Of a DNA stretch of 64,000 nt, positions 1 to 12,920 are shown piece by piece. Position numbers and translations under genes: made by a program. Position 1 is the first letter of the stretch. Each line of letters opens with the position of its first letter. Location of the stretch: the NCBI GenBank assembly GCA_036345935.2, contig JADWOT020000003.1:11940524-12004523 (forward strand), given 5' to 3'. This DNA comes from Taenia hydatigena (Eukaryota > Platyhelminthes > Cestoda > Cyclophyllidea > Taeniidae). The notes beneath the pieces are model-generated. The model saw only the letters and a program-made list of their open reading frames with translations, was not told where the DNA came from and made no database searches.

Positions 1-1559
1 GGTGGATGTTAGGTCTGCCCTTTCTACACCTCCAACATCAATGACATTCAGGTTACCAAAATTGAATCCGTAGCTAAGCAATTCAGGCTGATGATTATGC
101 GGAGGAAGAGGGCCCGCCAATAAGATCTGATGCGAATTTCATGAGATTCCAGCAGATTCTCAATTTCGTCGCACCTGGAAGTCGTTCACTGTGGACGCTA
201 CGGTAGGGAAAAAATGGGAGGAGCCACCACCACCACCGCCACAAATTGCGGAATAACTGACGTACCTAATATATGCAAGCGGAAAGAAGGAGGCGAGAGG
301 AAGCACCCCCACAACGAAGGGGGAATGCTAGGAGCTACTCGAAGAGAAAGGATAAAGACACGAATAAGGCAGGGCAGATGCACGAAGTAATTGACAGTCC
401 CCTTGTTGACAGCAAGGCTGTGAAATCACGCAAAGGAAGTTGTGGGAAACGACTACGATTTCTGACCATCCTGGTCACTGGACTTGGGACACACCACCTA
501 CGCCATTGACACCATCACCCCCATCGATTCAGTGATTCCGCAAGAAGTTGAATGTTGGTGTTGGCTGTACGTCTGCGTCACCTCTTTCACTGCCAGTTCG
601 TGTGCCCACCAGGAGGGGGAGGAAGGAAATGTTGTGTACACTAAAAATTTTTTCATCGGCCTCTGACCCTCTCTGCTCAAAACAAACCCCACCCAAATGA
701 GACTGGTCTTCCAACGACTTTTCCAGCTTCGCTGACAGGCTGGACGTGTTTCCAGTGTTTCCAGCCAGCGAGGTCTGTAAAAGAGGAGAATGCATTACCG
801 GCTCTAAAGAACTAAGCAATCGGATCAAAGTTGACTAAAATGGTAGCAATCACTCGGATCACGAACATGAACCCCTTCCAGCCCTAAAAGCATAAGCGCC
901 TCCCAAGTTCAACCACGTATCTTACAAACCAACATTTAATGCACGCAAATGTTTGAAACTTCAATCTCAAATGGATCAACCATACGGTTAATCTTAACTA
1001 AGGCGATCTCAAAACTCACGACTAAGCCAAGAGCATTGGTGAAAAAATTAAAACGAAATCCACCCAATACGCAGGTCAGGGAGATCGGCGCATTAGCGTT
1101 TAGGTAAAAGTGAACAAACTGCTGGTTTGATACTTGATTCTGTGATTAATGCATGAACAAACTGCGGACAAGATAAGCAAGTGGAACGAGAAAACACAAA
1201 TGGATGGATGGCTGCATGGATGCAAAATGAATGGATACGGAAAAATGAGCATTTGTTATGATGAACAGGTAGTCAGCAGAGCGATAAAAACAAAACGCAA
1301 GGGACGAAAGACAGCAGCCTTTACCCGTAAGCCAGCCATAATCGTATAAGACTCCGCGGATTTGATCTGTGCCCACTAAATACTAGTCACCTTCCTCGAT
1401 TTCAGCCCCCATGGCCACGAGACAGTCTTAATAGCAGTAATGCAGTCGGCAAGCTTGCTGTCTTACTGTCTTCAGCTTCTCCGACACGTGAACGCAAGTA
1501 ACTGGCATTGCTGCGTTAAAAGATACAAATTTCTCACGTATCGCGCACTCTATCACTGC
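1..1559. other. No recognisable gene
   Basis: Both strands hold only open frames under about 100 codons, with no domain I recognise and no chain of exons in consistent phase. The reverse complement of this stretch does not clearly continue the inverted duplication that begins near 1,560. It may hold introns or non-coding DNA of an unseen gene. Confidence 0.4.
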
Positions 1560-3116
1560 CACCTCGCTCACTGTTTTTAAGATGTTTATTTCAAACACCC
1601 CCCGTTGTATGCAATTCCATCGAGTAGATACATCATAGCCACCAGCAACATTCGATCTTCTGCAAACGACAATTCACCACGGTCAATTGCTCTTACAATC
1701 CATCACATCGCAGAGACCAAAAACATGGCCTTTCAGGCATGAAGTAGTGCAAACTTCAGGTCGATGAATAGACGGTCCGGAGAACAGTAATGAAATTTTC
1801 CATCGCCTAGCTATCGTGGCACCACAAGTCATTTTCCAACACAAACCATTCCCTCAGTCAGTTACCCGACCAGCTAACTACCCTACTCGAACGTGAAAAA
1901 GGTGCAGGAGCAAAGAATTCATTGCATGTCAATCCTATTGCCTGTCATCTACTATTCCAAAGCATGTAAATGGTGGTAATCTGCTCAGCACCCACCACGA
2001 CAACTCCATCCATGCTGATGTAGGAATGAACTACTTGCTGCATCGTCACGCTATGCATCGCTGCTGGTTGTTCCTGACACGTCTATTTCAAATGAGGTCG
2101 GCGAAATGAGATTTGTGATTGTTTTCACGCAAAAAACAGTCCTCCCGAACGCAATACTCTTTGATTGACTAAACATCACCAAAACTAAACTACTCCAACT
2201 ATTCCACTGCAAGCGTTGAGTTTTATCACTGTCTACTACAGTTTTCAGACATCGTAGGAAAACGATTTAAAAAATGGTAGCCTTCGATTCCCTCTCAGAA
2301 CCAAGTTGCGTCCGATCGGTTTCAGTCGATGCGTGACGGGATTTATAGCGGGAACAGCTAACCATATTCTGCCATTTATAGTAACAGACTATATCGTAAC
2401 CACGAAACAAAATCATTCAAGAACTGGGAAGCACAGAAAATTTAAGCCACCCGATTGGGATGCTGAAGCACTCCCTGTATTCAACGATGGGGCAGCAGCA
2501 CGATTCCTTGGAATCCCAGCAAATAAGGCTCACCATTTTTGTGAAAGAGTAGCCTAGGCGGGGTGATCTTTCAAGTGCCGCACAGATGCTGCGACGCGGC
2601 ATCAGCAAAGAAAATGTGAAGCTACATCGAGGTAGTGGTCAGTTGGTAAAAATCTTCAGCAGCTGTGGGTTAAATTAAAGAGGTGAAACCAATCATTTGA
2701 ATTAAGTTAAAAATTTGATTCGATTAATATTTGCAATTGGAAAGAGAGGAATTACGCTTTAAACAAATCAAGACCCCTGGTTTTCCTTCTCCTTCCTTTC
2801 TGCAAGGCATCAACAAGCAGCAAGGATAACATGAAAGAAAGGTCAAGCCACCTCCAAACCCTGCGCGATCAAATCCATAACCCCACCGGTAGGCAATGAG
2901 GAGGCAGCAAGAGTAGCGAAACAATCAGCTGCAGTGATTTCGCATTCAGGGGCAATAAGAGCCATTAACACTTCAGCGGTAGCCTTGACCTATCACTCAT
3001 CAGCGAGGTCATACATCCGCACCACCCAAAACAAAGAGGGCAATGAAATAAAGCTGGCCGGTAAGTTATCACTGTAATAGGAAATTCGGTAAAACAGACG
3101 CACAACGAAAGACACA

Positions 3117-3618
3117 AGGTCAAAGACGCGCCCACTGCGCACCTCCGTACAAGAGGCCTCGCCTCTTTGAGCGCAGAGTGCGACGTCGTGGCAGACAAAG
3201 GATGCAGAGATGTTCAGGAGACCGTCGGCGATAACCACTATGACGGCCGTGGCGATGGTACCGCAGCAGGAGGCTAAAGGCGGCGGAAGCGTATTGGTCC
3301 AACAATGGGATGTCGATCACTGCCTTTGCCGCATCGTCTTCCTCGTCTGAGCGGTAAGAGAAGATTACAGTGAGATGGTGAATAAGTGCCACAATATGGA
3401 AGCGTCAAATAAAAGCAACTGAGCAGGCGAAAACAACCCACAATGGGGTACTAAAGAGCAATCACGAACTCAAAACTATGGCTAATAATCGAAAACCAAC
3501 CAAAAGTACCATCGACAACCACATATGCAAATAACAATGCACAGACGTCTTGCTGAACTCATCACAGGCTGGCTCAGCATTAGTAATTAAACTCCTCCCT
3601 GCGTGCCACTCGAATACA
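3117..3618 (+). repeat. Left copy of a near-identical 502-base tract
   Basis: The reverse complement of this tract equals 35,962-36,463 except at 6 of 502 positions, with no indels, when read base by base. The match drops abruptly to roughly 75-80% with indels on both sides. An open frame of about 90 codons starting with MALIHH (3,392 to 3,120, minus) is shared with one changed residue (Tyr to Cys). A second overlapping frame in the diverged flank (reading VIADGLLNIS) is open in this arm for about 80 codons but broken in the other. I do not recognise either product. The pattern fits recent gene conversion between the arms. Confidence 0.85.
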
Positions 3619-5839
3619 GCTTTGTTTTTTCATTCTTAGTTTGGGAGGGCGCAACCCAATGGACGTCAAGAGCATCTTCGATCACCTGTACCAATTTACC
3701 CATCACCGATTATTTTTCTGACAAATCACTAGGCCGAATTGCAATGAGTCTACCAAAGCCCAGAAAACCTGCCGTTCTATTGCCACAGAAAAATTGTTCA
3801 CAAGTTGGTTTGCTCGCAGCACTTAAGTTCAGCCAATTATAATAAATCAACTAAGAACAAAAGGAACAGAATCGATGTCAAGCTCATTTGCAAAGGTCGA
3901 AAAATCTCATGCATTTGATGTTGATAGTGGCAGCAATCATCTTCTGCAGCTCCTACCAAGCGGTATAATCAGCTAAACATCCGCTGCACTCAAGACGGAG
4001 AAGAGACAAGGAGAGATCCATTATTTGACACCCAAATTCCCACCGTGGAGACAACCTTTTGACCGTTCGCCTCCACACACATTTGCTACCATGACACCAA
4101 TTCGCAGCCTCATGGAAGGGATTCCACGCTGTCAAAATGGCAAGGAAAGAGCACAAACTTCAATGCTCCGGTGACTGCGTTGCGCAGAGGAGATGTTCTC
4201 CTTATCCTTCGCAACTGAGAAACAGGAAGTTGCTTCAGCATCGACCAACTTCTGTTGGGGAGATGAGATTCACCTAAAATGAAATTAAATTCCCACATAA
4301 AAAGTTGGGTGAGATAGGAGAGCAGAAACAAAGCATAAAATCACGCTTTATTACTTGAGAGCCTAAATTATAACGCACACCTCTAATTCCTATGCTGAGA
4401 CGATTTTCACTATTACTTATTTTTCCGCCCAGTGAAAAATCTTTATGGTGCACATCTAAACCCATCTGAAGGCCTCAAAAGGTCAAACCTCTACATCCCT
4501 TTATCGAAGTCAGCACCAGATCGCCTGTTCTCATTTCCATTAAAAAAGCGGCATTTCTCACGACTAGAGCTAATGAAGAAAACGTTCAGCTGTTAAAATA
4601 GCTAAGAATTCACACTCATGAGCTTAATAATGCAAAAGAGGCCGAAAGGAGGTATAGAGAATCACAGTCTGCAACTGGTGGATTATTCGCCAACATCCAA
4701 TATATATGTCCACGCTAGTAGCATACAAGAATAAAGTTAAGATGTCGTCGAGTGGTAAGCTCATCAAGTCGGTAGATATTTTCCCCAGCCCACAAACGAA
4801 ACGCGAGCAAGAAAATCTGATATCACGTGTTTCGTTCTAGCTTGAAAAGAACCTATATCCATCAGGACCTAAGGGCGTGAAAATGCCGGAAAACCACCTG
4901 GACTACAAAAGCACAGTCGATACCAGTGTTTAAGCAAAGTTGATAACGAAAAGCGAGCATTCCACAACGGACAATAAGCTGTGAAATAGGCAAGCCTAAA
5001 AATTACCAGCTACAGTCCTATCCCAGTCTATGCCTCAAGTATATATGTTTTGAACAAATAAATTCTTTTCACAACAAATGCTTACGTGACTGTTCCATTC
5101 AGTACAAAACGCAACCCAAACAAAGAAACACAAAAACAAACCACCTCCCAAAGCTCAAATCCTCATATATGCCGCTGGATACAAACGCAAAGGCTATTCG
5201 TTATGCAAAACGCTTATACATGTCATAATTATCACAGACGTCTAATAAATAATAATATTTTGCGCATTAAACAGAACTAAAATACACACCTTTTAAGAGG
5301 GCGGACACAAAATTTGAGGTCCTGGCTTAGAAAAAAGTAATTCTGTTTGCAGCCCTTCATCCGTAGCTTAAAGTCTGGATTGAGCGTTTACACAAATAAA
5401 CTGTGCCTATTACTAGGACCCAAAGAACATATAAAGAAAACCAGTTGGTGTACTTAGCAGCAGGGCGAGTAGAGATATACGCACCTCAAATTAGCCACTT
5501 TTCGACAGTCAAGCGCAGTGCCAGGTGGAGTAGACTTTTTAAATTTCTTTATGCTTGTGTAAAGTATCGCACGTAAAGCAGCTAGCTTCTACAAAATACT
5601 TCGCTTTTGTTTGAATGCATGGTTGAGTTCAATACTAACACGCCTCGATGTTTGAGGGCTTTGTAACCTATCCATGGTCTTTTGCTGCTAAACAATTTGT
5701 TTTATATCTAACTTATCATGCAAGAGCCAGAGGACTGAGGAGAACTGACGTTCTTGTTAGGAGCTCCGCTCTCCACATGACTTTATTATGTCCTGGTAAA
5801 TGGGCGTTGGACTTTACGTTATTCGGTTTTATAGTTAAT

Positions 5840-7260
5840 GATGGGAGTCCAAGGGCATCTACATCGAATTGTATGATGGGCCTGCTCGCGAAGACGAATT
5901 CGTTATTTGTGTGGGTACATTTGTTCAAGTTATTGTTCTTCGTAGCGTAAATCACCGGCAATTTCAGGCCACCGTATGCTAGGTGAGATCGGATTTGGGG
6001 CATCAGGTCTGCCACTTTCTCCATGCTACTGGAACTCGTCAAGGCGTTGTTGTATAGGTATCCTCATGCTTGCACGGTGGATTCTTTAGAAACGGAACTG
6101 TACTAACTTGATGTATGTGGACTTCCGATGGTGATAAACTCGTAATCTGGGTCCGCAGTGATTACTGCTGAAATCGTTTCCGTATCAACTCGAGAACCTA
6201 CGTACAAAGAATATGTAACTTCAGCGATTCAAGAATCGCATATTGCGACCGGCAGATTTGCCTGTATTGAGCTTGGAGGCGAGTCGAATTTAATCAACTC
6301 ACAAAGCTGTTGAGTGCGTGCACTCGATTCTTCCCTGTCTGAAGTTGAATTAGATGGATACTTGGCTGAGGGTATCGGGGGCTCTGTTTTAATCAGCTAT
6401 TTTTGTTACTTTTGCTTGGCTGTCGAAGGACTTTTGGAATCCGGTGAATGCGAAGTCTGCCATTAACCAGCAATGAAAGGGCTGTAATGCATTATCAAAC
6501 TTCATGGTTAGGTATGCCAGCGTCTAATGAAAAATGTGTACCTGACCTCTATCTTGGTCCATGTAGCCGATCACCTGGTTGCGTCGGCATCGGCCAACAT
6601 GCACGGAGTGGAGGACCTTAGGAATCTCCAACTGAAGAACAATTGGCTGTGCTGTCTACCCTATGCTTACTCCCAAGTTTAGAGACTAGAGGCACTGGTG
6701 ATGTTAATTTAGCATGGCTGCCTGTTTTATTCTTTTATCTTTCTGCGTGATTTATATGCTACTTAGAAAACGATTTGTTTCGTTGTTAAATATTGCCTTG
6801 CATTACTTTAATTTCACTTTATTATGACTCAATTTTTAGGAAAGGGAATTGCTGCAAAAACTTGGCTTAGCTTGGTGTTACAGGTGGTGCGGAACCTATA
6901 TTAAGCCGAATTGACTTTTCGTTAGGTTATATTGTGTAAGCTGTAGGGGTGACTAAGGAATATCAAATTCGAAGATGAGCTTCAATACGGCTTCATACCT
7001 TGTTCAGATAGGAATGGGTTTCAATTCGTTAGTTATTTTCATGTGTTTCGCGTCTTAGTTGCCTTGATTAGCCCATCTTAGGCGGGGAGTCAGTAATTTT
7101 TCCATTATTTTAGCGTCTTTACTAATGTCTGTGTGGTAACCGTTGCATTGTCCAAATCGTGGTGCTATCCATGTTGGTAGTGCCTATCTTGTCTGTGGCG
7201 TTGGTAGTAAATATAATAGCTGTACCCCTGAAGAGGCTGGTTAAGTATTCTCTTCTGCGT
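5840..7260 (+). pseudogene. Decayed leucine-rich-repeat gene, copy A
   Basis: Three blocks are shared with the copies at 12.9-11.9 kb and 33.5-32.1 kb. Block 1 (about 5,845-5,979) reads IELYDGPAREDEF and ends at a GTGAGA donor. Block 2 (about 6,220-6,460) has broken frames around INSQSC. Block 3 follows a TAG acceptor at 6,566 and encodes one to two LRR units (ADHLVA...LRNLQLKNNWL) before an in-frame TAG at 6,680-6,682. Farther on, about 7,130-7,260 encodes a hydrophobic segment (CGNRCIVQIVVLSML) that is open in the same frame in copy C, which suggests a membrane span in the ancestral protein. Internal stops and frame changes make this copy a pseudogene. The ligand or role of the parent protein cannot be told. 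Confidence 0.65.
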
Positions 7261-7850
7261 TGACGAGCTGGATGCGTTCTCAGCAACTTGGGCAAGCGCG
7301 ATTTGAGCAAATACAAGCTGCCGAGGGAGTGAAGACTGTGCTTGGACCGAGATTTCGATGTGCAGTCTGCGCTTTCGTCAGGTTAGGTGTCGATTTACTG
7401 ATTAGTTAGGTTTTCGTATAACTTCACCATGGTTGACGTTGTTGCCTTACAATTGGTTCTATTTCTGCGGATAAAGGGATTTGTTTAAAATCGACTGTTT
7501 GCGCTTGTTGTGAGAAGTGATTGGATGGATGGGAACTGTGAATTCTACTACGAAAAGTTGAGACATCGAGCGCGCACTTGACGCTGTGTACCAGGTCTTC
7601 CTTTCCCCCACTCTACGAAGAGGGAGCGCGTCGCCCTACCGACGCAATAATGGTGCTGAAGTGCGTTCGGTGATGGGTGTTGGCTGATGAATCTGTGCTG
7701 AGAACATTGAAAGTGTGCAAAGTGTGGCGCGGTGCTGTGTGGTGATTCCTGCCTTAGTGACGTCATCGTCGTCGTAGGCAGAGAGAACACATTTGTCGGT
7801 GCGGATGGAGGCTTGGAAGAGGAACTCGCTAACTGATGGCGGTGCATGAT

Positions 7851-10800
7851 TATACATGTGCTATTAGTTACATTACCTTTTCTATCGCTTATCTACCTCG
7901 ATGGGGTATACTTCCTCTCTGCCGTGGGATTTGGTCTTCTGCTCCTGTAGGCAGCAATCGGTAGCGAATGGGTGGAAATGATATTGTGGTGGGTGACTAT
8001 TTTTACTTTAGTTTAAGCCTCTCCTCGCTCCAGTGGCTTGCGTGGTTTGCTTGTTCGTGTAGATAATCAACCACCACTGCGGGTTGCTAGGTTACCCTCA
8101 TCCAGCACTATTGACTGTTAAATGCTGAATGGTTTGGTTTTGTGCTCATGCACATCTACTCAATCATGCCAGTGACTGAGGCAACCCATTTTTGGCAGAG
8201 AGGGAGTTACTTGTTGTTACTTCTCATTGGAAGGAAGAAAGGAGGGTCAGTGTTCCGCGTTCGTCCGCCACTTATGTTGTTTTCCTAGATAATCGAGAGG
8301 GAGGGGAGTAGGGACTATGCGAAAGGGGTTTGCGTGCATCATCTAACAATAATAATAAACGCAAGTATAATAGGTTTTGCTGATTGATGCGTAATGTGCT
8401 TTGATGGACTGTGGTAGATCTTTGAGTAAGCAGATGAATAATGGGTCGATGGGTAACGATGCCATCACCCAAGAGGTAAATGATTTCATAGCACACTCCG
8501 TCCCTCACCCAAAACTTGTTAAGAGAATGCAATAACAAGAGTGAGAGCTAATTCGGCAGTGATGAGGTGATGCCTCTTCAAATTACGTGGACGAACCTTC
8601 TCACGACTTATCAATGGTCGTATCTTCCACAATTTTTCAACACCGCCATCCTGTTGATCGCATGACAAGTCGCTTTTACGTGTACAGGATGAACATATTT
8701 TCAACAAAATCAAAACATGCAGGCTGTCAAAATGGAAGCTGCCACCAGCCAGTTTAGACATTCATGTGGAAGAGGTGGGGAGGACGATCATTCACTTCGT
8801 GCATATTCTTCACTTCCTCACCTCTTTCTCCTCACTCTTCAAATAGTTCTCTGCATTCCTTCTCCTCCTCCTCCTCCTCCTCCTCCTCCTCCTCCTACTT
8901 TTCCTTCTTCTCTTCGTCGAGGGGCGCTCTATCTCGCATCACTTACTCCTCTTTCTCCCCACTTGCATTCATCAGCGATTTTGCCCATTCCATAGCCCGT
9001 GTCGGTGACGACAATGACGTCTTGCATTTCTTCTGACCGTAGCGTCTACATTAAACGATTTTTAGGCGCGAAGAAATGGACAATCTCCTGGAGCCTCATC
9101 AGCGTCACATTAGTTCTCGCCGTTAAAGGTGTGAAGAGGGCATCACCCATCTTTCGCCAACACAGACATTATGGCCATCAACATCCAAATGAAACAGTAA
9201 AGGCGAAGCCTAAATCCAGAAAGTTGACCGAAGAAATCAAACGAGAAGCAGGCGAAGAGAGAAGCAGCGGCAAAGGAGACTCAGCTCGTCGCCATCTTTA
9301 CCACCGCCATCGTGAGCAAGTGACTTAATCGATTACTTCATTATTTGGAAATCAGCTGCCAGTGACTGCTGTCAAATTGCACGTGCAAGGCATGCAGCTA
9401 AGAGGAAGCGAATGCTGTTGTTGTTTGCAACCAAAGTGGGCTCCTCAACACTGCTTCACTGCATTCATTGCCTTTGCACATTCGCGTGTTAGTATCATGC
9501 GTAACGGCACTAGAATAACTTTGTAATAGCTGCTAGATTGATACAACATTCAAAGATAGCTGTCATCTAGCAGTTTCATGCCAACTTACTTAAAGACTTG
9601 ACCTGGGTCGACATTTAAAGCCAGATTTGACCCAAATCAATGTCCGCGGCTCGACTTCTGCCCGCGTCGATCGCTCCAGGGTAATGTCAATTTACCTCAA
9701 ATCCCACCCATATTTACATCTACTGCTCCAGCATGACGAAATTTAGTCTTGAAATTGAAACAAACCTGTGTATCACGCCCCATTATAGCATCATTCGACA
9801 CTAATATTGCCCAATACCAATTTCTACGACTCAAAAATGATATCACTTGCCCTTGAAGTTAGCCAATATCGAAGTCATGAGTTCTAGATCCCTACATTGA
9901 TCTTTAACTGGTCTAGAGTCTTTTCACGGACTCCAGTATTACGTCACCTTTATGACCGCAAACCCGTCCAGCCTTGCAATATTACGTCACTTGCATCTAA
10001 TTACACTACATATTGAACTGCTATGAGACATTTGGCGTGTAAGTGAACGCCAAAGGATGTTTTCCGTTACAATGAAATTACCTTCTCGCATTACACATAA
10101 TGAACAGTAGAACCGCAATATTCCTAGACAGCATTCCAAAGCAAAACCAATCATCCTTGATTTGTGCCATTCTACACCACCTTTTGCGATGTCGCACCAC
10201 CCTAGGCTGTGCTAACTTACATTTGGGTATGCTACAACCTGGGAATTACGGAAATTAGCCCCTCGCTAGCTGCCGAACTAGTTAGCTAGCGCATTCACGT
10301 CAAAGCTTATTCGCGTCGTCTCCAAAAAACCTCACAAGCACAACTTTTCTATTCACAAACAAACAGAGATGGATGGAAAGGGTTCACTTTATCCGCTAGG
10401 GTAGAGTAAAGGGACCATTTGCGACGGTGGGGTGGAACGAGTACTCAGTCTTAGTGCAGTCCAGCGTTGTAGGGGTTGTGGAAATGGAGAGCGAGTGGTT
10501 ACTGTGACTGCGAAATGCATTCGTTCACTGCCAGCTGATATCCGTTGTTCAGTATGCCAAATGGGAGTGGTCGACGACACCACCCATCAACCGAGGGAAT
10601 ATCACTGCTTCCTAATCCCTTCAGTAGGTTATTCATCTGCAGTGAGCCTCGCCGCCACGCCATGCCCCAACAACACTGCCTTTGCTCGTGTACGCGAAAA
10701 ACTCCCAAATCACCACCCCCAACAACAACAACAACACCACTACATTTTGGGTAGTCGGCTCCGAAGCAGCATCCCCGAATGGCCCAGCACATTCTCAGAA

Positions 10801-11937
10801 AGACAACAAACACCTTACAAGTCGATAGCAGCATATCAAATGAGATTATTGCAACATATGAAAGACAGAGGAATACATTACAAAACAGGGACTATCACAG
10901 TGAACAAATGTCTCTCGAAGCGAGATCTCGTCTACTCCCGCACATAGTTGAAGTGCTCGAACACTTGCACTCGAATGCCACAATAGGGTGAACAGGAGTA
11001 GCGAATGCAGACAGGGTTCACCTCATCCCTCCCTGCCGATGAAAAGGAACAGATGTGCTCGACGTACTCCAGTTCAATGTACCCACGTACCGATCCGCCG
11101 CCACACCACAAATTCGATGGCATTGGATGCAGCGACGCATTACCTCCAATCGCCACCCAACGTCCCGGGACAGATGCGACTCCAACACCAGCAGTCTACA
11201 AAGTAGTTAAAATCCGGTCAAATGCCAGTCTTAATTAGCCTCCAAAATGCGTGTATGCGACCAATAATTGCATCTCCTTCACCTGGTTCGTTACCGCCAC
11301 AAACCTATCCACATGCAACCAATGAATCATCCTGGCTGCGGAAATGGTGGTCCATTTCTCCTCCAAAACAGACACACTACAACGGCCAGTCTCGGCAATA
11401 GGTCTCTCAAACCACCTCAAAATTATGAAGGGCACAATCTCCCAATGAGCTCTTTCAACCAACAACCCCGTAACACACCAGCACTATCTCCTGCAAAGCC
11501 AAAAATTAAGCCCATGGTGCATAAAACTAATGACATAGAAACAGGTGGACAAAGTCGGGAACATTTCACCTGATAGAAATCAAAAGGTCACCATTTCAGC
11601 AGCAGCCACCAAAATGTAGCTTTAAAGTAGTAATTGGCTCCAAAATCCATGCCCGAACCATTATGTGTTGCATTCTCCACCATTTCACGAGTCCACCCAC
11701 CAATGCAAACGATTAAGAACGCTTTATTTTCAACGTCGAAACAACTTCAGTGCCATCTCCCACTCTACCTTATGACACTAAACTACGCTACTTCAGACGA
11801 CGACGACGACGACGAGACAGTTGTCTCAAACGCCATTCAACTGCACACATCCTAGACTACGCATCGGTCATTCGGTATCACAGTTAGGTCAGGTCCACAT
11901 CACAATCCACACAGACGACATTACCATATCCAACCAC
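7851..11937. other. No supported gene; one longer open frame of unknown meaning
   Basis: No exon chain or known domain was found. The longest frame is 10,432-10,947 (+, 171 codons), which contains a short Gln/His run. It has no recognisable domain, and the opposite strand is also partly open there, so I do not call it a gene. Further exons of the LRR copy B could lie around 10.4-11.6 kb on the minus strand, since several minus frames of 70-110 codons sit there, but I could not link them by splice phase. Confidence 0.4.
8861..8896 (+). repeat. (TCC)n microsatellite
   Basis: About twelve tandem TCC/CCT units occupy this run. The polyproline and polyserine frames across it are translations of the repeat, not protein evidence. 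Confidence 0.9.
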
Positions 11938-12920
11938 TTACAGATGTCCATAATTCTGCAGAAATGCTGCTGACGCCAAGAGAAGAAGGCTTTTGGAGTC
12001 TTCATCGCACTCCATCGGAGGGGAAGGCGCCATCCAGGGATTGCCAGACAAACTCAGTGTCCTCAGCTTCCAAAGTTGGGATACACCATAGGGTAGGCAG
12101 CGCAGTCTATCATTCTTCAGCTGAAGATTTCTAGGCTTCTTCACTCCGTGCAGGTTGACTGCTGGCAGCCCAACTAAGTGGTTGTCTAAATGCACCAAGA
12201 AAAAGATTTATTGCGCACTTTTTAATCAATCGCTAGCATGAGGATTGATAGGCATCACAGCACCCCAGTTACCCGTTATAAGCAGACTTTCCAGATTCTC
12301 CAGATTACAATAGTCCTCCGGCAACCAAACGATTCTACTCCCCGACAAGTGCAAATAACGAAGGCTGCTGACCAGAGCAGAGTCCCTCCAAACACCCGGC
12401 CAAGTCTCCATCATATTTGACCTCAGGCAGAGGCAAGTTAGATGCAAGCACTCCACAGCCTTGGAACTGTCAAAACTCGACTCTTCTCCACGCTCAACAC
12501 AGATTGTTTTGTCAACCGTAACATACGGTTGTCAAATGCGTGAAAACTTGTATTACTTATACGCAGACTCTCAAGATGAGTTGGGAACGGTCTGCCCAAA
12601 AGATAATTGCTCCAGTTCTCAATTGCAAGTTTATCAACAACCGGCACCTAAAACTTTAAATTTATGTGATTACATACTTTGGAAACCTCACCACCCAAGC
12701 CTGACAAGGATCGTAAGCCAATGTTTTGTCGTTCTCTAATCGCACACAGAAAGCGACACATTTGATGAGCCAAATCCGGTCTAACCTAGCATACAATGAC
12801 TCGAAACTGCCAGCAAGTTACCTTACAAAGGACGACACTTTGGACGGGTTTAGCCAAACGGATGGTGAATTCCCCATCGCGCGCAAGCCTATCATACACT
12901 TCGACGATGCGCCCTCCAAC
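11938..12920 (-). CDS. Leucine-rich-repeat protein, copy B, partial and probably frameshifted
   Basis: This is the best preserved of three LRR copies. Minus-strand exons can be chained: a first block ending near 12,784 (EVYDRLARDGEF), exon 12,735-12,678 (NIGLRSLSG, donor GTATGT), exon 12,647 to about 12,273 (acceptor TTTTAG) and exon 12,185-11,938 (acceptor TGCATTTAG, stop near 11,940). The 87-base intron 12,272-12,186 joins LESLLIT to DNHLVGLP in phase, restoring an LxxLxLxxNxLxxLP unit, and four or five LRR units are visible (HLESLRISN, SLRYLHLSGS, NLENLESLL, LRTLSLSGN). Between about 12,490 and 12,540 the reading must change frame, and the first block ends in TAG just before its donor, so it may be a pseudogene or carry sequence errors. 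LRR proteins bind partner proteins; the partner is unknown. Confidence 0.6.

Larger units (their letters stand above)
1560..7850 (+). repeat. Left arm of a large inverted segmental duplication
   Basis: Read as reverse complement, this stretch matches 31,500-37,320 in the same order from end to end. Anchors seen by eye are 1,580-1,790 with 37,085-37,320; 2,400-2,930 with 36,620-37,050; 3,117-3,618 with 35,962-36,463; 4,190-4,310 with 34,860-35,000; 4,500-4,760 with 34,510-34,770; 4,850-4,960 with 34,390-34,500; 5,060-5,260 with 34,180-34,380; 5,840-6,720 with 33,540-32,640; 7,130-7,260 with 32,250-32,110; 7,500-7,790 with 31,870-31,560. Most anchors look about 70-85% identical with many small indels, so the duplication is old. 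Bases about 1,795-2,400 have no counterpart in the other arm, meaning an insertion here or a deletion there. The decayed LRR gene at 5.8-7.3 kb lies inside the arm. Confidence 0.85.

Noticed and set aside
3120..3392. 90-codon minus frame (and its twin at 36,188-36,460) as a real gene
   Set aside because: Its conservation is explained by the near-identical DNA tract, it has GTG instead of ATG at the start in both copies, and no domain is recognisable.
5716..6042. 108-codon minus frame
   Set aside because: It is antisense to the LRR copy A block. The plus strand carries the conserved codons and splice donor shared with copies B and C.
8717..9036. Plus frames with polyproline or polyserine runs
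   Set aside because: They come from the TCC microsatellite and have no domain outside it.
10432..10947. 171-codon plus frame
   Set aside because: No domain, compositional Gln/His run and open frames on the opposite strand; no splice or promoter support. Kept only as a note.
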